Of a DNA stretch of 64,000 nt, positions 30,308-38,371 are shown in pieces. Every line of letters begins with the position of its first letter. The first letter of the stretch is position 1. This stretch comes from Amycolatopsis vastitatis (GTDB lineage Bacteria > Actinomycetota > Actinomycetes > Mycobacteriales > Pseudonocardiaceae). Under the pieces are notes generated by a model. That model was not told the origin of the DNA and did not search any database. It saw nothing but the letters and a program-made list of their open reading frames with translations. The stretch lies in NCBI RefSeq assembly GCF_002234595.1, contig NZ_NMUL01000007.1, positions 434,001 to 498,000 on the forward strand, written 5' to 3'. A program made the translations under genes and the position numbers.

Positions 30308-30527
30308 CTGGCCGCACCCACGGCGGACTCCGCGGTGTGGACCGGCTTGACCCAGGTCCTCGTCGAGGTGCCGGCGCCGCTCACGACGACGACCAGGCGG
30401 TCGCCCGCCTCGTCGCCGCCCGCTCGCCGAGCGCGCCGCGGCCTGGACAAATGTTGCGTAACTGGCCGGTGGCGCGGTTGTGCCAGATGGCGGCGGCGAG
30501 TTCAGCTGGCCCCAGAACCAGCGGGCT

Positions 30528-31232
30528 CTAGGCGAAGACCTCGGCCAGCCACGTCCGCCAGCCGAGCTCCTCGGCCTCGGCGTCGATCTCGGCGAAGTGG
30601 TGCCGTCCGACGCCGATGCGCCAGCCGAAGGCGTTGCGGCCGTAGAACCGGTAGAGCGCGTCCTCGGTCCGGACGCCGAGGAAGTTCGCAGTGGCGTAGT
30701 CGACGACGCCTTCGACGCCCCGGATGGTCACCCGGTCTCCGACCTGGGTGTTCTTCGGCACGCCGAGCGCTTCCTTCAGCTTGGTGAACCCGCCGGCCGA
30801 CGCGGACGACTCCGGCGCTTCGGTCATCGCGTAGGCGGCGCTGCGGCCGGCGAAGTGGGTCAGGTACTCGCCGAGGGAGTGGTAGTAGAACGCGGTGTGC
30901 TGCCGGCAGGCGGCGTAGTTGGTGTCCCAGTCCTCCAGGAAGACGCCGCGGTGGGTGAACTTCAGGTGCGTGGCGTCACCGCGGCGTTCGAAGGTGTAGT
31001 CGAGCTGGTTGAACCAGTCGCCCTCTTCACAGCGGGTCGCGAAGTGCGCACCCGGCTGCCAGACGGTGACCTCGCCGCCGTGGAAGGTCAGCCCGGTCTC
31101 CTTGCCTCCGACCCGCGGTTCGTACGAGATGGGCCAGGACCAGCTCCCGGCGTCGACGGTGACCGCCCGCCAGCAGGCCTCCGGCGTGGCGGCCAGCGTA
31201 CCCTCGAACCCGACCTCGAATTCCTTCGTCAT
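30528..31232 (-). CDS. SRPBCC-family protein with C-terminal extension
   Basis: 234 residues. The first 145 form an AHSA1/START-like domain (VGFEGTLAATPEACWRAVTV, SYEPRVGGKETGLTFHGGEVTVW, HHSLGEYLTHFAGR). A C-terminal segment of about 85 residues has small-barrel strands (VPKNTQVGDRVTIRGVEGVVDYATANFLGVRT) that seem to be a second domain; its role is unknown. The gene is followed by the 220-bp empty stretch. Confidence 0.78.
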   Translation of the reverse strand: MTKEFEVGFEGTLAATPEACWRAVTVDAGSWSWPISYEPRVGGKETGLTFHGGEVTVWQPGAHFATRCEEGDWFNQLDYTFERRGDATHLKFTHRGVFLEDWDTNYAACRQHTAFYYHSLGEYLTHFAGRSAAYAMTEAPESSASAGGFTKLKEALGVPKNTQVGDRVTIRGVEGVVDYATANFLGVRTEDALYRFYGRNAFGWRIGVGRHHFAEIDAEAEELGWRTWLAEVFA

Positions 31233-31368
31233 GACTATCTCCCTGCGTGTGGTCCGGCTTCTGCCAGGACGTCATCCGGGAGCGGCCGGATTCGACAACC
31301 GCACGCGGTTTTTCTCGCGCGCCACGCCGCAGCCCCCGGTCGGTCCACGACGCCGTCGTCCAGCCGGG

Positions 31369-31488
31369 CTCGCGGTAACCGGGGCCGAGGAGCTCCCGCA
31401 GGGTGGGCCCGATGGCCAGGGGGTCGTCACGCTGCCTGGTGAGGAACGTCGTCTCGTACCAGTCGGCGATCGCGTCGTAGGCCGTCAT
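31369..31488 (-). pseudogene. Class I methyltransferase, 5' remnant
   Basis: The frame opens MTAYDAIADWYETTFLTRQRDDP...LRELLGPG, the typical first 40 residues of a SAM-dependent methyltransferase just before the glycine-rich motif I, and then runs into unrelated sequence (YREPGWTTASWTDRG). Everything from motif I on is missing. It lies on the left flank of the vanHAX cluster, which suggests a deletion or insertion junction there. Confidence 0.65.
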
Positions 31489-31627
31489 GCATCCCGTGTA
31501 CCGGCCGCGAGCCGCGGGGAGCCGGGGATTCCGCGGCGGGCGAAGCCGGGTTGTGGCCCGGCCGTCCGGCGGGCATGATGCACAGAGCTGGGGCTCTTTC
31601 CTTCACGATCACGGCTCGCGTACTCGC

Positions 31628-31645
31628 CGTTACCGGCCGGTAACG
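31628..31645. promoter_or_regulatory. 18-bp perfect palindrome upstream of vanH
   Basis: CGTTACCGGCCGGTAACG is perfectly symmetric and ends about 65 bp before the vanH ATG. TATACT, a good -10 hexamer, lies 9 nt before the ATG. The palindrome could be a regulator site for vanHAX; VanR sites described in actinomycetes are not known to me to have this form, so the binding protein is open. Confidence 0.55.
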
Positions 31646-31709
31646 TGGTGTCCGGCGTATCGAAACCCGCATACGGGCCGACATCACCGCGCTGCCTATA
31701 CTGCCGGGC

Positions 31710-32750
31710 ATGACCTACAGCGAACCGGCACGACCAGCGGACAGCCGCGCCCGATCGCTGGCGTCGTCATCCTCCTCGGCCGTTCCCCCGACGGGAATTA
31801 CGATCTATGGATGCGGTCAGGACGAGGCGGCTTTGTTCCGTGAGCTGGCGCCTCGCTACGACGTAATACCGACCATCGCCGAAGCACCGGTATCCGAAGC
31901 CAATGTCGAACTGGCCGCCGGAAACCTGTGCATCAGCATCGGTCATAAAACCCGGGTCACGAACCCTGCTCTTCTGGCGCTCGCCGAAACCGGCGTGAGG
32001 TACATCTCCACGCGAAGCATCGGGTACAACCACATCGATGTGAAATACGCGGAGAGCATCGGCATCACCGTGGAAAACGTCGCCTACTCACCCGACAGTG
32101 TGGCTGATTTCACGCTGATGCAGATGCTGATGCTGATGCGCAACGCGAAGACCATCATCTCGCGCGCGGGCGTTCACGACTACCGGTTGAACGACGTCCG
32201 CGGGAAAGAACTGCGCGACCTGACCGTCGGGGTCGTCGGAACGGGACGCATCGGCGCGGCGGTCATGGACCGGCTCCAGGGTTTCGGCTGCCGGATACTG
32301 GCCTACGACACGCGTCCTGTCGCCGCCGCCGAATACGTTTCCCTCGAGGAACTGGTGCGGTCGAGCGACATCGTCACACTCCACACCCCACTCACTCCCG
32401 ATACGCACCACCTGCTCAACCGGGAGCGTATCGAGCAGATGAAGCAGGGCGCGTTCGTGATCAACACCGGACGCGGGCCCCTCATCGACACCGAGGCGCT
32501 CGTTCCGGCCTTGGAAAGCGGCAGGCTGGGCGGCGCGGCGCTGGACGTCCTCGAAGGCGAAGAAGGGATCTTCTACGCCGACCACCGGGACAAGCCCATC
32601 AAGAACAAATTGCTGCTGCTGCTCCAGGAACTGCCGAACGTGATCGTCAGCCCGCACACCGCCTACTACACCGACCACGCTCTGAGCGACACCGTCGAAA
32701 ATTCCATCGCGAATTGCATGAAATTCGAAGGCAGGAACCAGCATGGATAG
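31710..32750 (+). CDS. vanH: D-lactate dehydrogenase VanH
   Basis: 346-residue 2-hydroxyacid dehydrogenase that reduces pyruvate to D-lactate for cell-wall precursor synthesis. A 25-residue Ser/Ala-rich N-terminal extension, seen also in actinobacterial VanH, precedes TGITIYGCGQDEAALF. Further on are the substrate arginine region YISTRSIGYNHIDV, the NAD site VGVVGTGRIGAAVMDRL, NTGRGPLIDTEAL and the catalytic histidine in VSPHTAYYTDHAL. It is the first gene of vanHAX and overlaps vanA by 8 nt. Codon use is visibly less GC-extreme than in its neighbours, which hints at transfer. Confidence 0.96.
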   Translation: MTYSEPARPADSRARSLASSSSSAVPPTGITIYGCGQDEAALFRELAPRYDVIPTIAEAPVSEANVELAAGNLCISIGHKTRVTNPALLALAETGVRYISTRSIGYNHIDVKYAESIGITVENVAYSPDSVADFTLMQMLMLMRNAKTIISRAGVHDYRLNDVRGKELRDLTVGVVGTGRIGAAVMDRLQGFGCRILAYDTRPVAAAEYVSLEELVRSSDIVTLHTPLTPDTHHLLNRERIEQMKQGAFVINTGRGPLIDTEALVPALESGRLGGAALDVLEGEEGIFYADHRDKPIKNKLLLLLQELPNVIVSPHTAYYTDHALSDTVENSIANCMKFEGRNQHG

Positions 32751-33786
32751 GCTGAAAATCGCAGTCCTCTTCGGCGGCACGTCCGAGGAGCACCCCATCT
32801 CCGTCAAGTCCGCTCGCGAGGTCGCGAAGAGCCTCGACGCCGAGAAGTACGAGACGTACTGGGTCGGGATCACGCAGAGCGGTGCCTGGGTGCTCTGCGA
32901 CGGTCCCGAGGGGAACTGGGAAGACGGCGCCAACAGCCGTCCGGCCATCCTGTCGCCGGACCGGAGCGTCCACGGGCTGCTCGTCCTGGGCGACGGCGGG
33001 TACGAGACCATCAGCCTGGACGTGGTGATTCCCGTCCTGCACGGCAAGCTCGGCGAAGACGGCGCGATCCAGGGCCTGTTCGAGCTCTCCGGCGTCCCCT
33101 ACGTGGGCTGCGACGTCCAGAGCTCCGCGGTGTGCATGGACAAGGCCCTCGCCTACGTCGTCACCCGCGGCGCGGGCATCGCCACACCGGACTTCTGGAT
33201 CGTCAACACCGACGACGACGTCGACACCAGCCAGTTCAGCTACCCGGTCTTCGTGAAGCCGGCCCGTTCCGGTTCGTCTTTCGGTGTCACCAAGGTGTCC
33301 GGCGAAGAAGAGCTCGCCGCCGCGCTGGAAACCGCGCGCGAGTACGACACGAAGGTGCTCATCGAGGCGGCCGTCGTCGGCAGCGAAATCGGCTGCGCCG
33401 TCATGGGCAACGACCCCGACCTGGTGACCGGTGAGTGCGACCGGGTCGCGCTGTCCCACGGCTTCTTCCGGATTCACCAGGAAGCGACGCCGGAAACCGG
33501 TTCCGAGAACTCCTCGTTCATCGTGCCCGCCGACATTCCGGACGACAAGCGCGCGCTCGTCCAGGAGACGGCGAAGAAGATCTACCGCGCCCTCGGCTGC
33601 CGCGGGCTGGCTCGGGTGGACCTCTTCCTCAAGGAAGACGGAACGGTGGTCCTCAACGAGGTCAACACCCTCCCCGGCCTGACCTCCTACAGCCGGTACC
33701 CGCGCATGATGGCGGCGGCGGGCCTGCCGCTCGGCGAGGTGATCGACCGGCTCGTGTCCCTCACCCTGACGGGCAAGCTGCAGTGA
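32743..33786 (+). CDS. vanA: D-alanine--D-lactate ligase VanA
   Basis: 347-residue ATP-grasp ligase joining D-Ala to D-lactate, giving precursors with low glycopeptide affinity. LKIAVLFGGTSEEHPISVKSA is the N-terminus of the Ddl family, followed by PVLHGKLGEDGAIQGLFEL and the ATP-grasp core YPVFVKPARSGSSFGVTKV. The omega loop SHGFFRIHQEATPETGSEN carries the His (residue 245) that marks D-Lac ligases, where D-Ala ligases have KY. RVDLFLKEDGTVVLNEVNTLPG supplies metal ligands. It overlaps vanH by 8 nt and vanX by 4 nt. Confidence 0.97.
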   Translation: MDRLKIAVLFGGTSEEHPISVKSAREVAKSLDAEKYETYWVGITQSGAWVLCDGPEGNWEDGANSRPAILSPDRSVHGLLVLGDGGYETISLDVVIPVLHGKLGEDGAIQGLFELSGVPYVGCDVQSSAVCMDKALAYVVTRGAGIATPDFWIVNTDDDVDTSQFSYPVFVKPARSGSSFGVTKVSGEEELAAALETAREYDTKVLIEAAVVGSEIGCAVMGNDPDLVTGECDRVALSHGFFRIHQEATPETGSENSSFIVPADIPDDKRALVQETAKKIYRALGCRGLARVDLFLKEDGTVVLNEVNTLPGLTSYSRYPRMMAAAGLPLGEVIDRLVSLTLTGKLQ

Positions 33787-34391
33787 ACGAAGGCTTCGCC
33801 TTCGTGGACGAACTGGTTCCCGGAATCCGCTGGGACGCCAAGTACGCCACCTGGGACAACTTCGTCGGCAAACCGGTGGACGGTTATCTCGTCAACCGCA
33901 TCGTCGGCACGAAGGCTTTGTGCACCGCGCTGGAGAAAGCACGGGACAAGGCTGAATCCCTGGGGTTCGGCCTGCTTCTCTGGGACGGTTATCGCCCCCA
34001 GCGCGCCGTGGACCACTTCATGCGGTGGTCGGCGGAACCGGAGGACGGCCGGAAAAAGGCGCGGCACTACCCGAACATCGATCGACCTCAGATGTTCGAA
34101 ATGGGCTATGTCGCCAGCAAGTCGGGCCACAGCCGGGGCAGCACCGTCGATCTGACGATCTACCACCTGGACACCGGGGAACTCGCCCTGATGGGCGGTG
34201 ACCACGATGTGATGGACCCGATCTCCCACCACGGGGCCGAGGGAATCACGGCGGAAGAAACGCGCAACCGTGCCCACCTCTGCTCCATCATGGAGGATTC
34301 CGGGTTCAGCCGGTACGACAGCGAGTGGTGGCATTACACGCTGAAAGACGAGCCGCACCCCGACACTTATTTCGATTTCCCGATCGAATAG
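33783..34391 (+). CDS. vanX: D-Ala-D-Ala dipeptidase VanX
   Basis: 202-residue zinc D,D-dipeptidase that removes normal D-Ala-D-Ala so that only D-Ala-D-Lac enters precursors. The zinc ligands fall exactly at the positions known for VanX: His116 and Asp123 in KSGHSRGSTVDLT, His184 in EWWHYT, with catalytic Glu181. This exact numbering supports the GTG start at 33783, which overlaps the vanA stop (GTGA). LLLWDGYRPQRAVDHF is the conserved Arg-containing block. No vanRS, vanY or murF-like gene adjoins. Confidence 0.97.
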   Translation: MNEGFAFVDELVPGIRWDAKYATWDNFVGKPVDGYLVNRIVGTKALCTALEKARDKAESLGFGLLLWDGYRPQRAVDHFMRWSAEPEDGRKKARHYPNIDRPQMFEMGYVASKSGHSRGSTVDLTIYHLDTGELALMGGDHDVMDPISHHGAEGITAEETRNRAHLCSIMEDSGFSRYDSEWWHYTLKDEPHPDTYFDFPIE

Positions 34392-34410
34392 CCGAGGCTG
34401 ACGACCGCCG

Positions 34411-34457
34411 CGATGGGCTCGCCGGTGAACCACTCCGGTTCGCCGACGAGCCCATCG
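34411..34457. terminator. vanHAX terminator hairpin
   Basis: Arms 34411-34425 (CGATGGGCTCGCCGG) and 34443-34457 pair over 15 bp with a single mismatch around a 17-nt loop, 20 bp after the vanX stop. It should end the vanHAX transcript before the SGNH hydrolase promoter. Confidence 0.7.
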
Positions 34458-34491
34458 GCTCGTTCGGCGGCGCGGTGGCTATGATCGGGCC

Positions 34492-35271
34492 ATGCAAAGC
34501 AAGCGCTTAGTCAGCCTGGGTGATTCGTTCACCGAAGGTGTCGGGGACGACGACCCGGCCGCCCCGAACGGCGTGCGCGGCTGGGCCGACCGCGTCGCCG
34601 AGCAGCTCGCGGCCCGCGAGCCGGACTTCCGCTACGCCAACCTCGCCATCCGCGGCAAGCTGCTGGGCCAGGTGCTGGCCGAGCAGCTCGAGCCGGCCCT
34701 GGCCATGGCGCCCGACCTCGTCACGCTCTACGCCGGCGGCAACGACCTGATGCGGCCCAAGGTCGACATCGACGGGCTGATGGCCGGCTACGAAGCCGCG
34801 GTCGAGCGGATCCGCGCGACCGGCGCCCGGCTGGTGCTGTTCACCGGGGTCGACGGCGTCGAGGACGCCCTGTTCCGCAAGATCCGGGGCCGGGTGGCGA
34901 TCTACAACGAGCACGTCCGCGGCATCGCCGCCCGGCACGGCGCGCTGCTGGTGGACATGTGGGCGATGCGGCAGCTGCGTGACCGGCGGCTCTGGGCACC
35001 GGACCGCCTGCACCTCAACCCGCTCGGGCACGCGGAGGTCGCCATCGCGGCACTGGCCGTCCTCGGCGTCGACCATCCGCCGGCGGCGACCGAGCTGGGT
35101 CCGCGCGACGTCCTGAGCCCGACGCAGCGCCGCGCCCAGAACCTCCGGTGGGCGCAGGAGCACGCGCTGCCGTGGGTCCGGCGCCGGCTGCGCGGCGAGT
35201 CGTCCGGTGACACCCTCACCCCGAAGCGGCCGGCCCTCGAGCCGGTGGGCTCAGCTCCGCTCCCCCGCTGA
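34492..35271 (+). CDS. SGNH/GDSL hydrolase
   Basis: 259-residue cytosolic SGNH esterase/lipase. Block I is LVSLGDSFTEGVGDDDP (nucleophile Ser12), block II Gly in IRGKLLGQVL, block III TLYAGGNDLM (Asn), block V APDRLHLNPLGHAEVA (Asp-x-x-His). The family hydrolyses small esters or acyl groups. TATGAT ends 6 nt before the ATG, suggesting a leaderless transcript. Its 3' end overlaps that of the convergent TetR gene. Confidence 0.92.
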   Translation: MQSKRLVSLGDSFTEGVGDDDPAAPNGVRGWADRVAEQLAAREPDFRYANLAIRGKLLGQVLAEQLEPALAMAPDLVTLYAGGNDLMRPKVDIDGLMAGYEAAVERIRATGARLVLFTGVDGVEDALFRKIRGRVAIYNEHVRGIAARHGALLVDMWAMRQLRDRRLWAPDRLHLNPLGHAEVAIAALAVLGVDHPPAATELGPRDVLSPTQRRAQNLRWAQEHALPWVRRRLRGESSGDTLTPKRPALEPVGSAPLPR

Positions 35272-35865
35272 CGCGCCGGGGCGGAGGCCGTCGAACAGGA
35301 TTTCCACGGCCCGGTCGCGCAGGCGCGCGTCCGGGCCGGCGTACTCGGCGGCCCTCGCGACGCCGATGATCACGGTGATCAGCTCGCCGACGACGAGGTC
35401 CTCCCGGACGGCGCCGGCCTCCTGCGCCCGCGACAGGAGCACGCCGAGCGACTGGACGAGCCGGGCGCCGATGTCCGACTTCGTCGTCGGCACGGTGACG
35501 CCGGCCGCGGTGAGCGCCTCGAAGTAGGCGTTCTTCGCCCCCGACATTTCGATCCAGCTGGTGAGGAACGTGAAGAACGCGCGGCCAGGGTCGGCGGAGT
35601 CCGCGGCGACGGCGGCCTCGGCCTCGTCGACGAACCGGCGCAGCCGGGCGAAGAGCACCGCTTCGAGCAGCGCCTCCTTCGTCGGGAAGTGCCGGAACAC
35701 GGTGCCGATGCCCACCCCGGCGGCGCGGGCGACCTCCTCGGTGGGTGCCCCGGTGCCCTTCGCGGCGAACACGCTTTCGGCCGCCTCCAGCACGCGCGCC
35801 CGGTTGCGCCGGGCGTCGGCGCGCAGGGGCTTCGACTCGGTGGGATCAGCGGCCTGTGTCACCAC
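35251..35865 (-). CDS. TetR-family transcriptional regulator
   Basis: 204 residues with HTH ARRNRARVLEAAESVFAAKGTGAPTEEVARAAGVGIGTVFRHFPTKEALLEAVL and a SetR-like C-terminal domain (AAVAADSADPGRAFFTFLTSWI). The start is GTG at 35865 or the next codon, also GTG. The broken VOC gene lies immediately upstream on the same strand; the likely regulated partner may be the flavin monooxygenase further upstream. Confidence 0.9.
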   Translation of the reverse strand: MVTQAADPTESKPLRADARRNRARVLEAAESVFAAKGTGAPTEEVARAAGVGIGTVFRHFPTKEALLEAVLFARLRRFVDEAEAAVAADSADPGRAFFTFLTSWIEMSGAKNAYFEALTAAGVTVPTTKSDIGARLVQSLGVLLSRAQEAGAVREDLVVGELITVIIGVARAAEYAGPDARLRDRAVEILFDGLRPGASAGERS

Positions 35866-35909
35866 CTGATCCTAGTCCGGCAGCGAGTCCGGCAACCGGG
35901 CCAGCGCCC

Positions 35910-36037
35910 ACGGCGCGGCCCCACGGCCGTTCCTCCCGGCTCGGCGACTTCGACCCGAGTTTGCCGACGTAGAAGTCCCGCGCGCGGGCGTGGTCGGCGA
36001 CGGGCAGGGTCAGGAGCTGCACGTGGGTGATGGCCAT
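35910..36037 (-). pseudogene. VOC/glyoxalase-family gene, deleted and frameshifted
   Basis: From ATG 36037 the frame gives MAITHVQLLTLPVADHARARDFYVGKLG, a standard VOC N-terminus, then breaks. The next recognisable piece, TRVEVAEPGGTAVG, which in intact members follows about 15 residues later, lies in another frame. The second half of the 120-residue domain is absent. An internal deletion with frameshift explains this. Confidence 0.75.
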
Positions 36038-36063
36038 GCCGCCGACAATAGGTAGGAGATAGC

Positions 36064-37596
36064 CTACGCGTCGACCGAGGTGCCGAACCACCGTTCGAGA
36101 GCGGCGCGCAGAGCCTTGCGCTCGGTGTCGTCCGGCTCCGCCGAGCTGGACGCCCACGCGACGTAGCAGTCCGGCCGCAGCAGCATCGCTGTCGCGGGGC
36201 CTTCGCCGGCCGGCCGGGCGGTGACGACGTCGACGCGGTCGGTCCAGCCGCGCAGTTCGGCACCGAGCGAGCCGCCGTCGGTGAGGTCCAGCAGCAGCGG
36301 CCGGGCCGTCCTGGTCAGCTCGGCCAGCCGGACGCCGTCGGCCAGCTCGACGTCGGGAGCCCACCGGCCGTCGAGCGGGTGGTCGGTGGCCGGCTCGTAC
36401 CGGATGTCGGCGCCGGACATCAGGTCCGCGATGTGCCGCACGGTGCCCGGCAGCCGCAGCAGCTCGCCGAAGAGCTCGCGCAGCGCGGTGACCGGGCTGC
36501 CCGGTCCGATGAGCGCGGACTGGGCCTGGGTGTGCATGACGACCCGCTCGGCGGCCGGGCGGCGTTCGGCTTCGTAGGTGTCGAGCAGCCCCGGCGGGGC
36601 CCAGCCGTGGATCTGTCCCGCGAGCTTCCAGCCGAGGCCGATCGCGTCCTGCATGCCGAGGTTGAGCCCGGGTCCGCCGATCGCGGAGTGGACGTGCGCG
36701 GCGTCGCCGACCAGCAGCACGCGGCCGTCGCGGAAGCGGTCGGCCAGGCGCGTGTTGCGCCCGTGCAGCCGCCGCGCCAGGTGCGGACCGTCGCCTTCGG
36801 GCGGCCCGAAGGCGACGTCGGTGCCCAGGACGCGGCGGACACTGGCCCGCAGCTCGTCCAGGGTCATGGCGGTGTCGTCGCCGGTGTCGTCCCGGACCCA
36901 TTCCATGGTGGTCACCATCGTGCCGGTCTCCAGCGACGCGTAGACGAACAGGCCCGTTTCGGTGCGGTAGTGGGAAAACGCCGGGATGACGCCGTGGCCC
37001 GGCACCCGCAGGCCGCCGGTGGCGGGGTCGAGGATCTCCGGCGGGACGGTCACGTTCGCCGACCGGGAGACGCTGTGGTCTTCGGTGACGCCCGGGAAGC
37101 CGATGCCGGCCAGTTTCCGGGTGACGCTGCGGCCGCCGTCCGCGCCGACGAGGTACCGGGTTTCGAGGGGGTACGTGCCGTCCGGGCCGGTCACCTGGAC
37201 GGTGACGCTCTCGCCGTCCTGCGCCAGGCCGGTGAGCTCGTGGCCGCGGCGGATCTCGACGCCGAGCTCGGTGGCGCGCTCGGTGAGCATCGCCGTGATC
37301 CGCCGTTGCGGGACGGTCAGGATGTGGAACGGGGTGTCCGGCGCGAGCGTGAGGTCGAGCGGCATCGCGCCGAAGACGAACCGGGGTGTCGGCGGGCCGA
37401 GCGGCCCGGCGAGCCGGTCGTGCAGGCCGCGGCGGTCGAGCATCCGGACGACCTGGCCGACCATGCCGTTGGCGCGCTGCTCGGTGGTCGGTTCGGGCAG
37501 CCGTTCGAGGACCAGCGGCCGGACGCCGGCCAGGCTGAGCTCGCAGGCGAGCATGAGGCCGTTCGGGCCGGCTCCGGCGATGACGACGTCGTACAT
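36064..37596 (-). CDS. FAD-dependent aromatic monooxygenase (PheA/TfdB, Rox-like)
   Basis: 510 residues, three-domain class A hydroxylase. FAD site DVVIAGAGPNGLMLACELSLAGVRPLVLERL (residues 3-33), the DG motif YLVGADGGRSVTRKLAGIGFPG (about 150), the GD motif GRVLLVGDAAHVHSAIGGPGLNLGMQDAIGLGWKLA (about 290-325) and a C-terminal thioredoxin-like domain ending LLRPDCYVAWASS. Length and motifs fit aromatic polyketide hydroxylases and rifampicin monooxygenases; the substrate is open. The TetR gene following on the same strand (37680) is a probable regulator. Confidence 0.9.
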   Translation of the reverse strand: MYDVVIAGAGPNGLMLACELSLAGVRPLVLERLPEPTTEQRANGMVGQVVRMLDRRGLHDRLAGPLGPPTPRFVFGAMPLDLTLAPDTPFHILTVPQRRITAMLTERATELGVEIRRGHELTGLAQDGESVTVQVTGPDGTYPLETRYLVGADGGRSVTRKLAGIGFPGVTEDHSVSRSANVTVPPEILDPATGGLRVPGHGVIPAFSHYRTETGLFVYASLETGTMVTTMEWVRDDTGDDTAMTLDELRASVRRVLGTDVAFGPPEGDGPHLARRLHGRNTRLADRFRDGRVLLVGDAAHVHSAIGGPGLNLGMQDAIGLGWKLAGQIHGWAPPGLLDTYEAERRPAAERVVMHTQAQSALIGPGSPVTALRELFGELLRLPGTVRHIADLMSGADIRYEPATDHPLDGRWAPDVELADGVRLAELTRTARPLLLDLTDGGSLGAELRGWTDRVDVVTARPAGEGPATAMLLRPDCYVAWASSSAEPDDTERKALRAALERWFGTSVDA

Positions 37597-37679
37597 GGCG
37601 GAACTCCTTGGTGGGTGGCGAAAAAGGGCAGGACGAATCCGCCCGGCGGGTGCCGGGCGCCCTCAGTGATCGGCGAAGG

Positions 37680-38303
37680 TCAGTGCGGTGCGGGCAGGCC
37701 CGCGGCGAGCCGGCCGAAGACGTCGCGCAGGAGGTCGGCCATCGAGCCCGACGGCTCGGTGTCGAGCCACTGCCCGATGACCACGTTGAACGCGGCGACC
37801 ACGGTGGCCGCCATCAGCCGCGGGTAGAGGTCCTTCGTGGCGTCGGTGCCGGTGCGTTCGGCGATCGCGTCGGCGAACTCGGCTTCGGCCGCGGCGGCGG
37901 CCTTCGCGAACTCGCTCTGCAGCGCGGGTTCGGCGACCATCAGCCGGATCCCGCTGAGCCACTGGTCGTCGGGGACGAGCTTTTCGGGCGTGCCCTCACC
38001 GAGGGCGAACCCGGCCAGGGCCGCCTCGGTGACGGCGGTCCAGATCGGCTCGTCGGCCGGGCGCCGCCGCAGCTGCTCGGCGATCGAGCGGGCCCGCTCG
38101 AAGTGCCGGGCCGCGATGGCCTCGCCCTTGGTGGCGAAGTAGTTGCTGAAGGTGCGGGTGGACACGCCGGCCTCGGCGGCGATGTCTTCGATCCGGACGT
38201 TGTCCAGCCCGCGTTCCACCACGAGCCGGATGGTGGCCCAGCTCAGCGCGATGCGCGTTTCCCGCTTCTTGCGCTCTCGCAGCCCGCCACCGTCGATGTC
38301 CAT
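37680..38303 (-). CDS. TetR-family transcriptional regulator
   Basis: 207 residues. The HTH is RETRIALSWATIRLVVERGLDNVRIEDIAAEAGVSTRTFSNYFATKGEAIAARHFERAR, of the MftR/AcrR-like subgroup. A perfect 34-bp palindrome starts 19 bp upstream of the ATG and is surely its operator region. It lies 83 bp upstream of the flavin monooxygenase, on the same strand, so the two may form one unit. Confidence 0.92.
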   Translation of the reverse strand: MDIDGGGLRERKKRETRIALSWATIRLVVERGLDNVRIEDIAAEAGVSTRTFSNYFATKGEAIAARHFERARSIAEQLRRRPADEPIWTAVTEAALAGFALGEGTPEKLVPDDQWLSGIRLMVAEPALQSEFAKAAAAAEAEFADAIAERTGTDATKDLYPRLMAATVVAAFNVVIGQWLDTEPSGSMADLLRDVFGRLAAGLPAPH

Positions 38304-38321
38304 GACTCCACCGTACAGAAG

Positions 38322-38355
38322 TTTGCCGACTCTGCAAAGTTGCAGAGTCGGCAAA
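38322..38355. promoter_or_regulatory. 34-bp perfect palindrome, TetR operator
   Basis: Two 16-bp perfect arms (38322-38337 TTTGCCGACTCTGCAA and 38340-38355) around AG, between the TetR ATG and the MerR stop. The half-sites TTTGCCGAC and TTGCAGAGTCGGC offer overlapping dyads. The likely function is autorepression. Confidence 0.8.
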
Positions 38356-38371
38356 GTTTGGCGAGGCGCGG

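Noticed and set aside
30308..30527. Possible gene between the CGNR and SRPBCC genes
   Set aside because: Short frames in several phases but none with start signal or family resemblance.
31027..31488. 153-codon frame containing the methyltransferase start
   Set aside because: Only the first 40 codons look like a methyltransferase; the rest is antisense-like shadow of the SRPBCC gene and intergenic DNA, so it is listed as a remnant.
31710..34391. Glycopeptide biosynthetic cluster around vanHAX
   Set aside because: No NRPS, oxygenase crosslinking or glycosyltransferase genes lie anywhere in the window.
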